Positions 1 to 8,533 of a stretch of 36,175 bases of DNA are shown here, in pieces. Source of the DNA: Calothrix sp. HK-06 (GTDB lineage: Bacteria; Cyanobacteriota; Cyanobacteriia; Cyanobacteriales; Nostocaceae); contig NZ_MRCD01000087.1 of NCBI RefSeq assembly GCF_001904745.1, forward strand, positions 1 through 36,175, read 5' to 3'. Both the position numbers and the translations under genes were made by a program. The number at the start of each line of letters is the position of its first letter. Position 1 is the stretch's first letter. The notes beneath the pieces were generated by a model that searched no databases, was not told the DNA's origin, and worked only from the letters and a program-made list of their open reading frames with translations.

Positions 1-50
1 CCAAAAATCAAGTTATATCAGTAAAAACACTTAAAACTAGCCAACTACAA

Positions 51-1949
51 ATGAGTCTTGGTTGGGGCTTAATTCCTATTGCCGTAGTTGGCGGTTTAAT
101 AATTTTTGTACCGTTGTTTTTCGGTGGACTGGTAGTTATTGGTGAGCGGGAAGTAGGAATTGTTGTTAAAAAATTCGCTGTTTCTGGAAAAGGACTTCCT
201 CCTGGTCGGTTGATTGCTCTTAATGGTGAAGCTGGTTTGCAGGCAGACACTCTGGCACCTGGTTGGCATTGGGGTTACTTCCCTTGGCAATTTTCTGTGA
301 AAAAAGAAGCTGTTGTAGTCATACCACAAGGTGAAATTGCGCTTATAGTCGCCGCTGATGGTTCACAAGTACCACCTGAGAGAATCTTGGGTAAAATAGT
401 TGAATCTGATAACTTTCAAGACGCGCGTAAGTTTTTGCTGAATGGTGGAGAAAAAGGACGACAAATTGGTTTTCTCACTGCAGGTACTTACCGTATAAAT
501 ACTGCTTTGTTTAAAGTAATTACGGCGAGCAACGCAAGTCATCACGGGATGCGCGCGGAGCAGTTGCACATACATCAGATAGAAGCAGAAAAAGTTGGTA
601 TTGTTACAACTTTAGATGGTTCACCTATTCGGACAGGAGAAATAGCCGGACATACAATTCCTGGACACGATAACTTCCAAAACGGTCAGAGGTTTCTTGA
701 TGGTGGTGGACAAAGAGGTTTGCAAGAGCAGGTATTATTATCGGGTTCGTGGAATCTTAACCCCTGGCTTGTAAACGTTGAACAAGTACCAATGACCGAA
801 ATACCTATCGGTTATGTGGGAGTGGTTATTTCTTTCGTAGGTAAAGAACAAGAAGATGTTAGTGGCGCCTCGTTTACTCATGGTCAGTTAGTGAACCAAG
901 GACATAAAGGTGTATGGGTAGAGCCGTTATATCCTGGTAAACATCCTTTAAATACTAAAGTAATGAAAGTCGAGTTAGTGCCAACGACTAATATCGTCTT
1001 AAACTTTACTGATAGAATCATGGGTCAACATGGTTATGATAGTAAACTCACAGCATTGAAACTATTATCGTTTGACGGTTTTACCTTTGATTTAGAAATA
1101 TTCCAAATTATTCATATCGGCGCCAGTGATGCACCCAAAGTCATATCGCGCTTAGGTTCAATGCAAAACGTCATCGACCAAGTATTACGTCCAATAGTTG
1201 GAAACTATTTCCGTAACTCCGCTCAAGAGTACACAATTTTAGATTTTCTAATTGCCCGGAGCGAGCGTCAAGTCGAAGCATCAGAATACGTCAAATCAGC
1301 TTTACGTGCGTATGATGTTCAAGCAGTAGACTCTTTGATAGGTTTAATTACCCCACCACCAGAGTTAATGCATACACTTACCGACCGTAAAATTGCTGAA
1401 GAACAACGCAAAACTTACGAAGTTCAACAAATGGCGCAAACTCAGCGTCAGATGTTGGTAAGAGAAACATCATTAGCAGATATTCAAGACTCATTAGTTA
1501 CATCTGAAGAAGGAGTTAAAATTGCTCAATTAAAAGCTAATGCTAGAATTCAAGAAGCGACTGGTGAAGCAGAATCGATTAAATTAAAAGCCATAGCTGA
1601 AGCTGAAGGTATCCGCGCAACAGGTAACGCAAAAGCAGAAACATACCGTGCAGGTGTGGAAGCATTAGGTGAAAATGGTTACACCGCAATGCAAATGATG
1701 CAAATAGTGGGTGAAAGTAACGTCCGCTTAATACCCGATATATTAGTTGGTGGTAACAGTGGTGGTGGTGCCAATGGTTTAGTTGACGGTTTACTATCCA
1801 TGATTTTATGGAACCAAACCAGCACTAAACAAAACGGTAATACAAGCACCCAACCAATTTATCCTAGAGTGCCTGTGATGGCGCCGAAGAATGGTAACGG
1901 GAATGCTCATATACCTTTAAATCTTGATATTCCAACAGATAATCAATAA
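51..1949 (+). CDS. Flotillin-like SPFH (band 7) membrane protein
   Basis: This 632-residue protein starts with one hydrophobic segment (about residues 7-30) followed by GEREVGIVV, the usual entry into an SPFH domain. Residues 440-560 are a charged, Ala/Glu-rich coiled coil with repeated AEAEG and GEAES units, as in flotillins. Residues about 59-320 carry four related blocks built on a G..G.Q...L..G.W pattern, at about 59-104, 133-190, 220-264 and 284-320. The first three each contain a recognisable NGG/GGG or GLQ core. Flotillins form large rings that scaffold membrane microdomains, and a similar role here is inferred. The ATG at 51 has no clear Shine-Dalgarno sequence. A strong hairpin follows the stop codon. 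The protein is longer than typical bacterial flotillins because of the repeated N-terminal half. The SPFH call is firm and the cellular role is not. Confidence 0.88.
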   Translation: MSLGWGLIPIAVVGGLIIFVPLFFGGLVVIGEREVGIVVKKFAVSGKGLPPGRLIALNGEAGLQADTLAPGWHWGYFPWQFSVKKEAVVVIPQGEIALIVAADGSQVPPERILGKIVESDNFQDARKFLLNGGEKGRQIGFLTAGTYRINTALFKVITASNASHHGMRAEQLHIHQIEAEKVGIVTTLDGSPIRTGEIAGHTIPGHDNFQNGQRFLDGGGQRGLQEQVLLSGSWNLNPWLVNVEQVPMTEIPIGYVGVVISFVGKEQEDVSGASFTHGQLVNQGHKGVWVEPLYPGKHPLNTKVMKVELVPTTNIVLNFTDRIMGQHGYDSKLTALKLLSFDGFTFDLEIFQIIHIGASDAPKVISRLGSMQNVIDQVLRPIVGNYFRNSAQEYTILDFLIARSERQVEASEYVKSALRAYDVQAVDSLIGLITPPPELMHTLTDRKIAEEQRKTYEVQQMAQTQRQMLVRETSLADIQDSLVTSEEGVKIAQLKANARIQEATGEAESIKLKAIAEAEGIRATGNAKAETYRAGVEALGENGYTAMQMMQIVGESNVRLIPDILVGGNSGGGANGLVDGLLSMILWNQTSTKQNGNTSTQPIYPRVPVMAPKNGNGNAHIPLNLDIPTDNQ

Positions 1950-1950
1950 A

Positions 1951-1987
1951 AATCCCCCTGACCCCCCGTGAATTCGGGGGGATTTTA
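1951..1987 (+). terminator. Hairpin terminator after the flotillin-like gene
   Basis: The hairpin has a seven-pair stem, CCCCCCG (1962-1968) with CGGGGGG (1975-1981), and a six-base loop. It is followed by ATTTTAT, and an A-rich stretch precedes it, so it could work in both directions. It starts two bases after the stop codon. A similar C-tract/G-tract hairpin follows cysK at 13840-13869, including the shared lead-in ATCCCCCT. Both may belong to one repeat family. Confidence 0.75.
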
Positions 1988-2060
1988 TATTTTACATTTG
2001 TAGAAAAATTGGCGAAGATATTATTTAATTGCATAAAGTCTACAAAGAAAAGGAGTGTGA

Positions 2061-3785
2061 ATGTACGATTCTAATGTAGTACTGCCGATTTTTTTAGAAC
2101 CAGCGTACCGTTTATTTAAGCTAATTAGTTACGGTAAATATACACAAACTTTTTTCGCTGTTAATGAAGAAGAATATCCTTTTATACCTTGCGTCATTCA
2201 AAAAATATTATTACCACAATCAAGAAACTTTGAACATAAGTTACAAATATTACAACAGTTAAGCAAGTCTTCTCAAATCCCTAAGTTAATAGATTACCAC
2301 TGCGGCAACGATTGTATCTATTTAATATTTGAACATATTGAAGGTATAAATTTAAATACGTTACTCGCAGAACAAGGGACTTTAAGCGAAAATAAAATTT
2401 GGCAAATACTGACAGATATTTTAACTACTTTAAAATTAGTACATAGCCATAAATTAATTCATTGTGACATCAAGCCAGAAAATATTATATGTAGGAATGG
2501 CAGCCAAGATTTTGTTTTAGTTGATTTTGCTGCTTCTCAAGTAGCTGCTGCTTATTATCAAGCTAGTAACATTATTACAGGTAGTCCAGAATATACGGCG
2601 CCAGAGCTTGCTTTATCTAAACCAATATTTAGCAGTGACCTTTACAGCTTGGGTGTAACTTGTATTTATTTACTAACTCAAGTAAGACCTTTTGATTTAT
2701 ATGATACCGCGAATAATCAATGGGCATGGCGCCATTATTTACAAACACCTATTAGTGAGCGGTTGAGTAATATTCTTGATAAGCTGATTAACCAAGATAT
2801 AAATCAGCGTCCTGCGTCAGTTGATGAAGTATTAATGATGATGGGTATTTCAGCATATACTACGCATGAACGAAAAAATCAGGTGCCTGCGGAGCATAAA
2901 ACTATACATTCGACTTCAGAAGTAAACGCAGTTGCAGTTTGTTTGGATAAAAATATTATTGCGAGTACCCATAGTAACAAAGATGTATGTATATGGAATT
3001 TTAAAACACAACAATTATTACATACACTTCAAGGTCATAATAAACCAGTTACATCAGTAGCATTTAGTCCTGATGGTCAAATATTGGCAACAGGTAGCGA
3101 TGATAAAACAATCAAATTATGGAATCAAGATTATAAAGAAATTTATACCTTGGTAGAACATCAACACGTCGTCAAGTCAGTAGCATTTCATCCAAATGGA
3201 GAGATATTGGGTAGTGGAAGCTGGGATAAAACGATTAGACTTTGGGATGTGACTACAGGTAAAGAAGTTGCTGTGCTAACTGGACATAAGCTTCAAGTCA
3301 GTGCAGTCACATTTAGTGGTGATGGTAATTTAGCTAGTGCAAGCTTTGATAAAACAGTTCGCTTGTGGAAAAATGGCACCGATTATTTATCATATTCACT
3401 ATCTAATATATTATCGAGTCATACATGGGCGGTTACTGCCGTAGCATTTAATCCAGACGCGAAAATTTTAGCTACAGGTAGCGACGATAACACCATCAAA
3501 CTATGGAATGTAAGTACTGGTGAAGAATTCGCCACACTTACAGGACATTCTTGGTCAATTACAGCACTAGTATTTAATTCTGATGGAACTTTATTAGCAA
3601 GCGTAAGTAAAGATAAAACAGTTAAGCTCTGGCAAGTTAGCAACCAAGAAGAATTAACCACGCTTTCAGGTCATACAGATTCTGTTACGAGCGTTGCCAT
3701 TGCTAACTCTGACACACAAATTATTATTGCCAGTGGTAGCAAGGACAAAACGATTAAACTGTGGGAATTAGATATTTCCCATTAG
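2061..3785 (+). CDS. Ser/Thr protein kinase with WD40 propeller, degenerate kinase motifs
   Basis: The protein has 574 residues. Residues 10-265 form a Hanks-type kinase fold and residues about 286-574 carry seven WD40 repeats, enough for one beta-propeller. Repeats end in KLW/RLW and GH, for example DDKTIKLW. An AAAGGAG sequence lies just upstream of the ATG. The catalytic loop is HCDIKPEN (134-141), so the catalytic Asp and Asn are kept but the Arg of HRD is Cys. The Mg-binding motif is DFA (155-157) instead of DFG. The glycine loop reads SYGKYT, with two of three glycines lost. The alpha-C Glu position appears to be Lys (FEHK). The Lys of VAIK is either shifted or replaced (CVIQK). The APE motif is intact (180-182). 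The protein may therefore be weakly active or act mainly as a scaffold. Substrates are unknown. Confidence 0.9.
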   Translation: MYDSNVVLPIFLEPAYRLFKLISYGKYTQTFFAVNEEEYPFIPCVIQKILLPQSRNFEHKLQILQQLSKSSQIPKLIDYHCGNDCIYLIFEHIEGINLNTLLAEQGTLSENKIWQILTDILTTLKLVHSHKLIHCDIKPENIICRNGSQDFVLVDFAASQVAAAYYQASNIITGSPEYTAPELALSKPIFSSDLYSLGVTCIYLLTQVRPFDLYDTANNQWAWRHYLQTPISERLSNILDKLINQDINQRPASVDEVLMMMGISAYTTHERKNQVPAEHKTIHSTSEVNAVAVCLDKNIIASTHSNKDVCIWNFKTQQLLHTLQGHNKPVTSVAFSPDGQILATGSDDKTIKLWNQDYKEIYTLVEHQHVVKSVAFHPNGEILGSGSWDKTIRLWDVTTGKEVAVLTGHKLQVSAVTFSGDGNLASASFDKTVRLWKNGTDYLSYSLSNILSSHTWAVTAVAFNPDAKILATGSDDNTIKLWNVSTGEEFATLTGHSWSITALVFNSDGTLLASVSKDKTVKLWQVSNQEELTTLSGHTDSVTSVAIANSDTQIIIASGSKDKTIKLWELDISH

Positions 3786-3786
3786 A

Positions 3787-3816
3787 TGTAGAGACGCGAT
3801 AAATCGCGTCTCTACA
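3787..3816. repeat. Palindromic repeat between convergent genes (TGTAGAGACG family)
   Basis: A perfect 14-bp inverted repeat, TGTAGAGACGCGAT and its complement, is separated by AA. It starts two bases after the stop of the kinase-WD40 gene and ends 24 bp before the stop of the convergent PSRP-3 gene. Related copies lie at 15079-15108 and 35191-35220, also at gene 3' ends. The outer arms (GTAGAGAC/GTCTCTAC) are shared while the centre differs. It may end transcription from both sides, although no long T-run follows it. Confidence 0.8.
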
Positions 3817-3840
3817 AACGTTTCAAGAAACGCTGAAATA

Positions 3841-4140
3841 TCAAGCGCTACCAGTGAAGGTGACTTCAGGAAATTTCAACTGAGCTTCACCTATAGGTCG
3901 ATTTTTGCCTTCTTCTTGCCAGTAGTTAATTACTTCTGTAGCTTTGTTGAGCAACTCGACTCTATCTACATCTGTAATCCAGTGTTTGGACTCTAGTTCT
4001 TTTTTTAGTTCTTCCCAGGCATCATTTCTGGGCCAAAAGAAGTACTTTGTCAAGGGACTCGTGCCTTTGCCCACAATTTGGTCAACTGCTAGGGCTACAT
4101 TCTCATCTAACCAGAGAATTTTTAAGAGAAATTTGGACAA
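3841..4140 (-). CDS. ycf65: 30S ribosomal protein PSRP-3 (Ycf65, cS23)
   Basis: The protein has 99 residues. The stretches [21 protein letters not shown] and [14 protein letters not shown], and the end region with INYWQEE, match the PSRP-3/Ycf65 family, a small-subunit ribosomal protein shared by cyanobacteria and plastids. The start is a TTG at 4138-4140, directly after an in-frame TGA. A strong GGAGG Shine-Dalgarno sequence lies five bases upstream, which decides the start although the codon is unusual. The gene converges on the kinase-WD40 gene. The length is normal for the family. Confidence 0.9.
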   Translation of the reverse strand: MSKFLLKILWLDENVALAVDQIVGKGTSPLTKYFFWPRNDAWEELKKELESKHWITDVDRVELLNKATEVINYWQEEGKNRPIGEAQLKFPEVTFTGSA

Positions 4141-4310
4141 TCACACCTCCGGGACGCATCCGGGCGAACTTTACAATCAATCAGACAGACGATTGCCTAT
4201 TTTAACTTAATAATCTACCACTTGAGCAAATCATCATAAAGAATTAGAACTCGCGTGGCTAAAAAATTAAGATAAAGTAGTTCAGGAACTTTTCTAGCTA
4301 CTCACACTCC

Positions 4311-5114
4311 ATGACTGAACAATCCCCAGTAAACGCTATTATTGTTTTCGATATCGATGGCGTTATCCGCGATGTTGGTGGTTCCTACCGTCGTGCCTTA
4401 GCTGATACTGTCGAGCATTTTACAGATTTCGCGTATCGTCCAACACCAGTAGATATTGATAAACTTAAATCGGAAGGCATTTGGAATAATGACTGGGAAG
4501 CTTCACAGGAGTTTATCTTTCGACACTTTGAGGCTCAAGGAAAACACCGTAATCAAGTCCAATTAGGCTATCAAGCGATAGTAGCATTTTTTCAATCACG
4601 TTATAGAGGTACAGACCCTAACAATTGGAATGGCTATATTTGTGATGAGCCATTGTTATTGCATCCTACATATTTAGAAGATTTAACGTCATCTGGTATT
4701 TTATGGGGATTTTTTAGCGGCGCCACTCGTGGTTCTGCAAATTATGTGTTAGAAAAACGCCTTGGTTTAAAAGCACCTGTACTATTAGCAATGGAAGACG
4801 CACCAGGTAAACCAGACCCTACAGGATTATTTGATACAGTTAGGCGCCTGGAAGCCGAACAAAATAATACGAGTAATACCGTTATATATGTGGGTGACAC
4901 GGTAGCTGATATGTATACTGTTATTAAAGCAAGAGAACTTGAACCACATCGCGAATTTATTGGTGTTGGCGTACTACCACCCCATGTCCAAAAAACACCC
5001 TCACGACGCGAAGCTTATGCAGAACTACTAATAAATGCAGGCGCCGAAGTTGTTTTTTGCAACGTCCAAGATTTAACCCCAACCCGCACAGCAGCTTTAC
5101 TTCTCAAAAATTAA
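4311..5114 (+). CDS. HAD-family hydrolase (TIGR01548-like)
   Basis: This 267-residue protein has all four haloacid dehalogenase motifs. Motif I is DIDGVIRD, with nucleophile Asp14 and Asp16. Motif II is in FFSGATRG, motif III is the Lys in APGKPDP, and motif IV is YVGDTVADM. The helical cap between motifs I and II makes it subfamily IA. The sequence resembles a conserved cyanobacterial and plant subfamily whose substrate I cannot name. Most members of this fold are phosphatases. It stands alone on the + strand, about 170 bp from PSRP-3, and no clear Shine-Dalgarno sequence precedes the ATG. Confidence 0.85.
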   Translation: MTEQSPVNAIIVFDIDGVIRDVGGSYRRALADTVEHFTDFAYRPTPVDIDKLKSEGIWNNDWEASQEFIFRHFEAQGKHRNQVQLGYQAIVAFFQSRYRGTDPNNWNGYICDEPLLLHPTYLEDLTSSGILWGFFSGATRGSANYVLEKRLGLKAPVLLAMEDAPGKPDPTGLFDTVRRLEAEQNNTSNTVIYVGDTVADMYTVIKARELEPHREFIGVGVLPPHVQKTPSRREAYAELLINAGAEVVFCNVQDLTPTRTAALLLKN

Positions 5115-5135
5115 ATGTAAACTCAAAATTGTGGA

Positions 5136-5153
5136 ACAGGCATCCCTGCCTGT
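5136..5153. repeat. Short hairpin repeat (TCCC/GGGA loop family), copy 1
   Basis: The perfect seven-pair stem ACAGGCA/TGCCTGT encloses a TCCC loop (GGGA on the other strand). It lies 21 bp after the HAD hydrolase stop, with GTGGA just before it. Related hairpins occur at 6763-6783 (imperfect), 14077-14096 and 31414-31431. The loop is constant, stem bases change in pairs, and the copies share flanking CCACAAGA-like sequence. Confidence 0.7.
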
Positions 5154-5185
5154 CCCAAACAAAAGATTCAAAATATTCAAAAATA

Positions 5186-5590
5186 TTAAATACTTAAACT
5201 ATCTAAAGAAAGATTATTTTCTCTACGGAAGTAAGAACTTGATTTAAAACCCATAATTTTACAAGACTCAGCACACTGACGGCAAATATTTGCACAATGT
5301 TGAAGTTTCACGTCATTGCCCATAGCTTCGCAAGCAATGGCAGTACTAATACACATTTCCGCACACAGTTGGCAAGTGCGACCCATAAATTCTGAACCAT
5401 CTACAATCAAATTGACGCACATCATGCACATCTCAGCGCAGTCACGCATCATACACATTAAGCTCATATTGATTGACTTATTGTCAACCGATTTGCAATA
5501 GTTGAGAGTTTCAATACAAGTGTCTTGGCATTCGACACATACTTGTTTACAAGCTTCGATTTCGGAAAGTACGTTATCTGTAATCATCAT
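5186..5590 (-). CDS. Cys-rich four-helix bundle copper-binding protein (DUF326), copy 1
   Basis: The protein has 134 residues from the ATG at 5590, with GGGG about eight bases upstream. An in-frame ATG further up adds 27 residues unlike the family. Seventeen cysteines are spaced mostly as CxxC and CxxxC along predicted helices, for example MRDCAEMCMMC and ANICRQCAESC. This is the pattern of DUF326 and the copper-storage Csp proteins, in which Cys lining the core of a four-helix bundle bind Cu(I). No signal peptide is seen, so the protein is probably cytosolic. A second, divergent copy lies at 14130-14495 with the same MRDCAE.CMMC core. Copper is the best-supported metal by family. Binding by this protein is inferred. 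Confidence 0.87.
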   Translation of the reverse strand: MMITDNVLSEIEACKQVCVECQDTCIETLNYCKSVDNKSINMSLMCMMRDCAEMCMMCVNLIVDGSEFMGRTCQLCAEMCISTAIACEAMGNDVKLQHCANICRQCAESCKIMGFKSSSYFRRENNLSLDSLSI

Positions 5591-5957
5591 GGCTTTATCC
5601 CCTGCACAAAACAAACTGTTCGTTGAATGGCTCATAATTAGTACGTTAAGACTTTGTATCTGAGAAATCAATAGGTCTTAAGGTTGCCAAATTTATAAAT
5701 TTATAAACCCTACTTGATAAGTAGGGATTTCCTAAATCTATAAAAATTGTAAAGAAGTTGTATATATCGTATATTCTAAGGAGACAGCCCTTGTAAATAA
5801 ACGATTATTGATTGTTGCTGTGATTATAAAATTATTAAATTCACCTCATTCAAGAATGTGAATGGGTATTTAAGCTTATCGACATATTTCTTAACATTAA
5901 GAAGCTACGGTTGCTAACTTTAGATTATTGTCATGAAATCTTGATATTTGCCTGATT
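5591..5957. other. Intergenic region between DUF326 copy 1 and the prohibitin-like gene
   Basis: This stretch of about 370 bp separates divergent genes and should hold both promoters. I see one clear structure, the 19-bp palindrome at 5708-5726. The rest is AT-rich, with several TATA-like stretches (for example 5690-5705) but no confident promoter pair and no RNA gene. Confidence 0.5.
5708..5726. promoter_or_regulatory. Palindrome upstream of DUF326 copy 1 (possible operator)
   Basis: The sequence is CCCTACTT-GAT-AAGTAGGG, a perfect eight-base inverted repeat with a three-base centre. It lies 118 bp upstream of the DUF326 start. A related arm pair, CCCTAGT and ACTGGGG, lies 104 bp upstream of the second DUF326 gene at 14599-14626. 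The spacing of the first copy resembles operators of MerR-type metal sensors (ACCCTA...TAGGGT), but no MerR gene is in the window. A hairpin attenuator or terminator is the main alternative. Confidence 0.4.
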
Positions 5958-6752
5958 ATGCATAATAAGAAGACTTTTAACAAAACAATTAGAATAATTT
6001 TGACTTTGGCGTTAGTAGGTATAATTTTCTTCCCCTTTGCTTTTGTTCAAGCTGGGGAGCGGGGAGTACTAATGTATTTTGGGCGAGTTGAAGATAAGAT
6101 TCTTCCAGAGGGTATTCATTTTATTATTCCCCTAATTAATACTGTTAAGAATTTGAGTGTCCGAGTTGAAAAGCAGGAGATATCCGCTGAAGCTTCTTCA
6201 AAGGATTTGCAGGAAGTGTATGCTGATGTGGCTTTGAATTGGCATATAGTACCAGAAGAGGTGAATATCATCTATCAACAGATAGGTGATGAAGTTCAAA
6301 TTATTGACAAAATTATTAATCCGGCAGTTGAAGAGGTGTTAAAGGCTGTAATGGCACAGTATACTGCTGAGGAAATAATTACTAAGCGTAGTGAGGTTAA
6401 AGCTGGTGTTGATGAGTTGTTAACTACACGACTAACTAGTTATCACATTAATGTTGATGATATTTCGCTTGTGCATGTTCATTTTTCTGATAGGTTTATG
6501 GATGCTGTTGAAGCGAAACAAGTTGCTGAACAAGATGCAAAGCGCGCGGACTATGTTGCACTTAAGGCTATTAAGGAAGCTGAAGCTAAAGTAAATTTGG
6601 CTAGGGGTGAAGCGGAATCACAAAGGTTGATAAAAGAAAATTTAACTCCTGATATTATACGTAAGCAAACTGTTGATAAGTGGGATGGTCAGTTGCCGAA
6701 GATTGTTAATGGTGGTGATTTAAAGTTTGATGTTGGTCAGTTTATGAAGTGA
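5958..6752 (+). CDS. Prohibitin-family SPFH protein
   Basis: This 264-residue protein has an N-terminal membrane anchor (about residues 10-30) followed by AGERGVLMYFGRVEDKILPEG, the typical prohibitin entry. The SPFH core includes SSKDLQEVYADVALNW. A coiled coil with AKRADYVALKAIKEAEAKV follows from about residue 185. Prohibitin-like proteins form membrane-associated rings and often protect or regulate membrane proteases. Such a role here is inferred. The ATG at 5958 has no obvious Shine-Dalgarno sequence. It is one of three SPFH genes in this window and resembles the one at 31949-32794 in size and domain order. Confidence 0.88.
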   Translation: MHNKKTFNKTIRIILTLALVGIIFFPFAFVQAGERGVLMYFGRVEDKILPEGIHFIIPLINTVKNLSVRVEKQEISAEASSKDLQEVYADVALNWHIVPEEVNIIYQQIGDEVQIIDKIINPAVEEVLKAVMAQYTAEEIITKRSEVKAGVDELLTTRLTSYHINVDDISLVHVHFSDRFMDAVEAKQVAEQDAKRADYVALKAIKEAEAKVNLARGEAESQRLIKENLTPDIIRKQTVDKWDGQLPKIVNGGDLKFDVGQFMK

Positions 6753-6762
6753 GGGGATGGGG

Positions 6763-6783
6763 GGCAGAAGAGGGATTGCCCGC
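6763..6783. repeat. Short hairpin repeat (GGGA family), degenerate copy
   Basis: GGGCA and TGCCC flank an AGAAGAGGGAT centre, followed by CGCTCCACAAGAG, which is also found after the copy at 31414-31431. The stem has only five pairs and the loop is expanded. The copy lies just after the prohibitin-like gene. Confidence 0.5.
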
Positions 6784-6810
6784 TCCACAAGAGAATTTAT
6801 TACACAGGAT

Positions 6811-7314
6811 TTATGGGGCTATTATAAGGCTGTATGTTAAGGCGCCTAAAACGAGTAAGGATATAAAGAAGTAAGTAAAGTCTCGTAGTTTTAGGAAGCT
6901 GAATAAAGAAATAATTACTCGGATGACTGGTATTGAAACTAGTACTAGTAAGCCAAGTTGAATTACGGCATCGCTGTAACCATCTGATACTGCTTTTACT
7001 ATACCTATTGGGGAACGTAATCTTTCTGGCTCTCCGTAAAAGAAGCGATATGTAATAGGTTCAGAGCCGTAATTTACCAAATAAATTATACCACCAAATA
7101 ATACTATTGCACTAGCTAGTAGAACACCATATTTTAGTAAGTTACTCAGCAAAGCTTCTAATTTTTGCTCGCTTTCTGGTTTCTCAATTCTAATGGCTTG
7201 TTGCTTTTCTAGTGCTGCGATGTCACTGTCTTGTTCTTCTGGTTGTAGCTGTAGTGTACTTACTTTTTCTGATGTTGACGAAAACCAGCTAGTATTTAAA
7301 TCTAAGTTATCCAT
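6811..7314 (-). CDS. DUF1634 membrane protein, partner of the TauE/SafE permease
   Basis: This 167-residue protein has a soluble, acidic N-terminus of about 58 residues and three predicted membrane segments (about 60-83, 115-137 and 145-165). The stretch with LGLLVLVSIPVIRVI followed by LRDFTYFF matches DUF1634. This family is commonly encoded beside TauE/SafE permeases and may be an accessory subunit. The ATG lies three bases after the stop of the permease gene (7318-8151), so the two are almost certainly one operon and translationally coupled. The N-terminal extension is longer than I expect for the family. Confidence 0.82.
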   Translation of the reverse strand: MDNLDLNTSWFSSTSEKVSTLQLQPEEQDSDIAALEKQQAIRIEKPESEQKLEALLSNLLKYGVLLASAIVLFGGIIYLVNYGSEPITYRFFYGEPERLRSPIGIVKAVSDGYSDAVIQLGLLVLVSIPVIRVIISLFSFLKLRDFTYFFISLLVLGALTYSLIIAP

Positions 7315-7317
7315 TTT

Positions 7318-8151
7318 TTACACCCCAACCAGACTGTTGTATACCATTTTTAATGCCATTGCTACTAATACAAAGCTAAAGACTATTCTTAAGACTTGAG
7401 TCTTTGCACCTACTAACACTCTGGCGCCTAAAAAAGCACCAGGTAAAACACCCAACATTACTGGCATTGATAATCCTGGGTCTATATATCCGCGCGCTAG
7501 GTAAACTCCCGCAGATGCTGCTGCGGTTACACCTATCATAAAATTACTTGTGGTTGTTGATACTTTGAAGGGAATACGCATTACTTGATCCATTGCCAAT
7601 ACTTTGAACGCACCCGAACCAATGCCAAGTAAACCAGAAGTTATACCTGCAACAAACATAACGCTAAAGCCACCCGTAACGGAGTTGACTTGATAGGACA
7701 TTAGCCCATCCGGTGTTGGGTAAGTTCCGTTAAGTTGAAGATATTCTGCGACTGGGTTAGATGACTCGTTTTCTGGATTTTCGAGTTTGGGTTGCTGTGA
7801 AAGATAAGCAGAGTAAAGTAAAACAACTGCCAATACAATCGTTAATGCTTTTACAGAGACAAAAGTAGCTATTAAAGCTCCTAATATGGCTCCAAACGTT
7901 GTGGCTACTTCCAGAAACATTCCTAATCTTAAATTAGTGTAGCCTTTTTTAATATATGTAGATGCGGCGCCTAATGATGTAGCAATGACTGACACGAGTG
8001 AGGCGCCGACAGCATAGCGAATATCAACTCCAAATACTGATGTTAGTAACGGAACAATTACAACTCCACCACCTAGTCCTGTTAAGGCACCAATCAAACC
8101 AGCAGTAAATGACCCAACCCAAACCAACAAAGAAAATTCCAGAATATTCAA
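7318..8151 (-). CDS. TauE/SafE (TSUP) family permease 1
   Basis: This 277-residue polytopic membrane protein has about eight hydrophobic segments. GALTGLGGGVVIVPLL near the N-terminus and GLLGIGSGAFKVLAM in the second half are the two repeated signature loops of the sulfite exporter TauE/SafE family. The start is TTG at 8149-8151 with a G-rich AAGGGGGAAAA sequence upstream, and it gives a complete first membrane segment. The gene leads a two-gene operon with the DUF1634 partner. Family members export sulfite or sulfonates or carry other sulfur compounds. The substrate here is not determined, but the cysteine and sulfate genes nearby fit. Confidence 0.87.
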   Translation of the reverse strand: MNILEFSLLVWVGSFTAGLIGALTGLGGGVVIVPLLTSVFGVDIRYAVGASLVSVIATSLGAASTYIKKGYTNLRLGMFLEVATTFGAILGALIATFVSVKALTIVLAVVLLYSAYLSQQPKLENPENESSNPVAEYLQLNGTYPTPDGLMSYQVNSVTGGFSVMFVAGITSGLLGIGSGAFKVLAMDQVMRIPFKVSTTTSNFMIGVTAAASAGVYLARGYIDPGLSMPVMLGVLPGAFLGARVLVGAKTQVLRIVFSFVLVAMALKMVYNSLVGV

Positions 8152-8246
8152 GTTTTCCCCCTTGATAATTAAACTTTATCTAAATATCAAATCTTGGAAA
8201 TTTTACTAATATCAGCGTCGAAAAATTAAATTTTATAATAAGCAAA

Positions 8247-8328
8247 GAAACCGGGTTCCTATGCATTCATTGTCGCAGACAAATCGTCGTTTCTATTACA
8301 ATATCTAAATCAATAAACCCGGTTTCTA
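8247..8328. repeat. MITE-like interspersed repeat, copy A
   Basis: The element is about 82 bp. It is bounded by AGAAACCGGGTT and AACCCGGTTTCT-type inverted ends and has the core GCATTCATTGTCGCAGACAA followed by ATCGTC. The core returns in inverted orientation at 14857-14940, where the ends are AAACCTGG/CCAGGTTT. The TTGTC-GCA-GACAA centre is itself a small hairpin. The copy lies in the promoter-side gap upstream of TSUP permease 1. No open reading frame is inside. Confidence 0.75.
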
Positions 8329-8405
8329 ATATATTTATTTGATAATTTAACACCTTTGCTATTGAGCAAAATGTTCTACATTAACATATTTTACCTTAAT
8401 CGCGT

Positions 8406-8453
8406 TAAAAAATGACAGAAACCAAACTACGTTCGTAAGTATGGCTTCTGTCA
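8406..8453 (-). terminator. Rho-independent terminator of the secreted-protein gene
   Basis: On the minus strand a stem of 12 positions, TGACAGAAGCCA with TGGTTTCTGTCA (one mismatch), is followed by six T residues. It lies 81 bp past the stop of the gene at 8534-9169. With the repeat at 8247-8328 it accounts for most of the 381-bp gap before the TSUP gene. Confidence 0.75.
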
Positions 8454-8533
8454 CAGCCATGATGATAATCCTTCAGTTAGACCTAGAAACTGAGTTTATA
8501 GCTCCAACGAAGGAAACTTATAAAACAGGTGCA

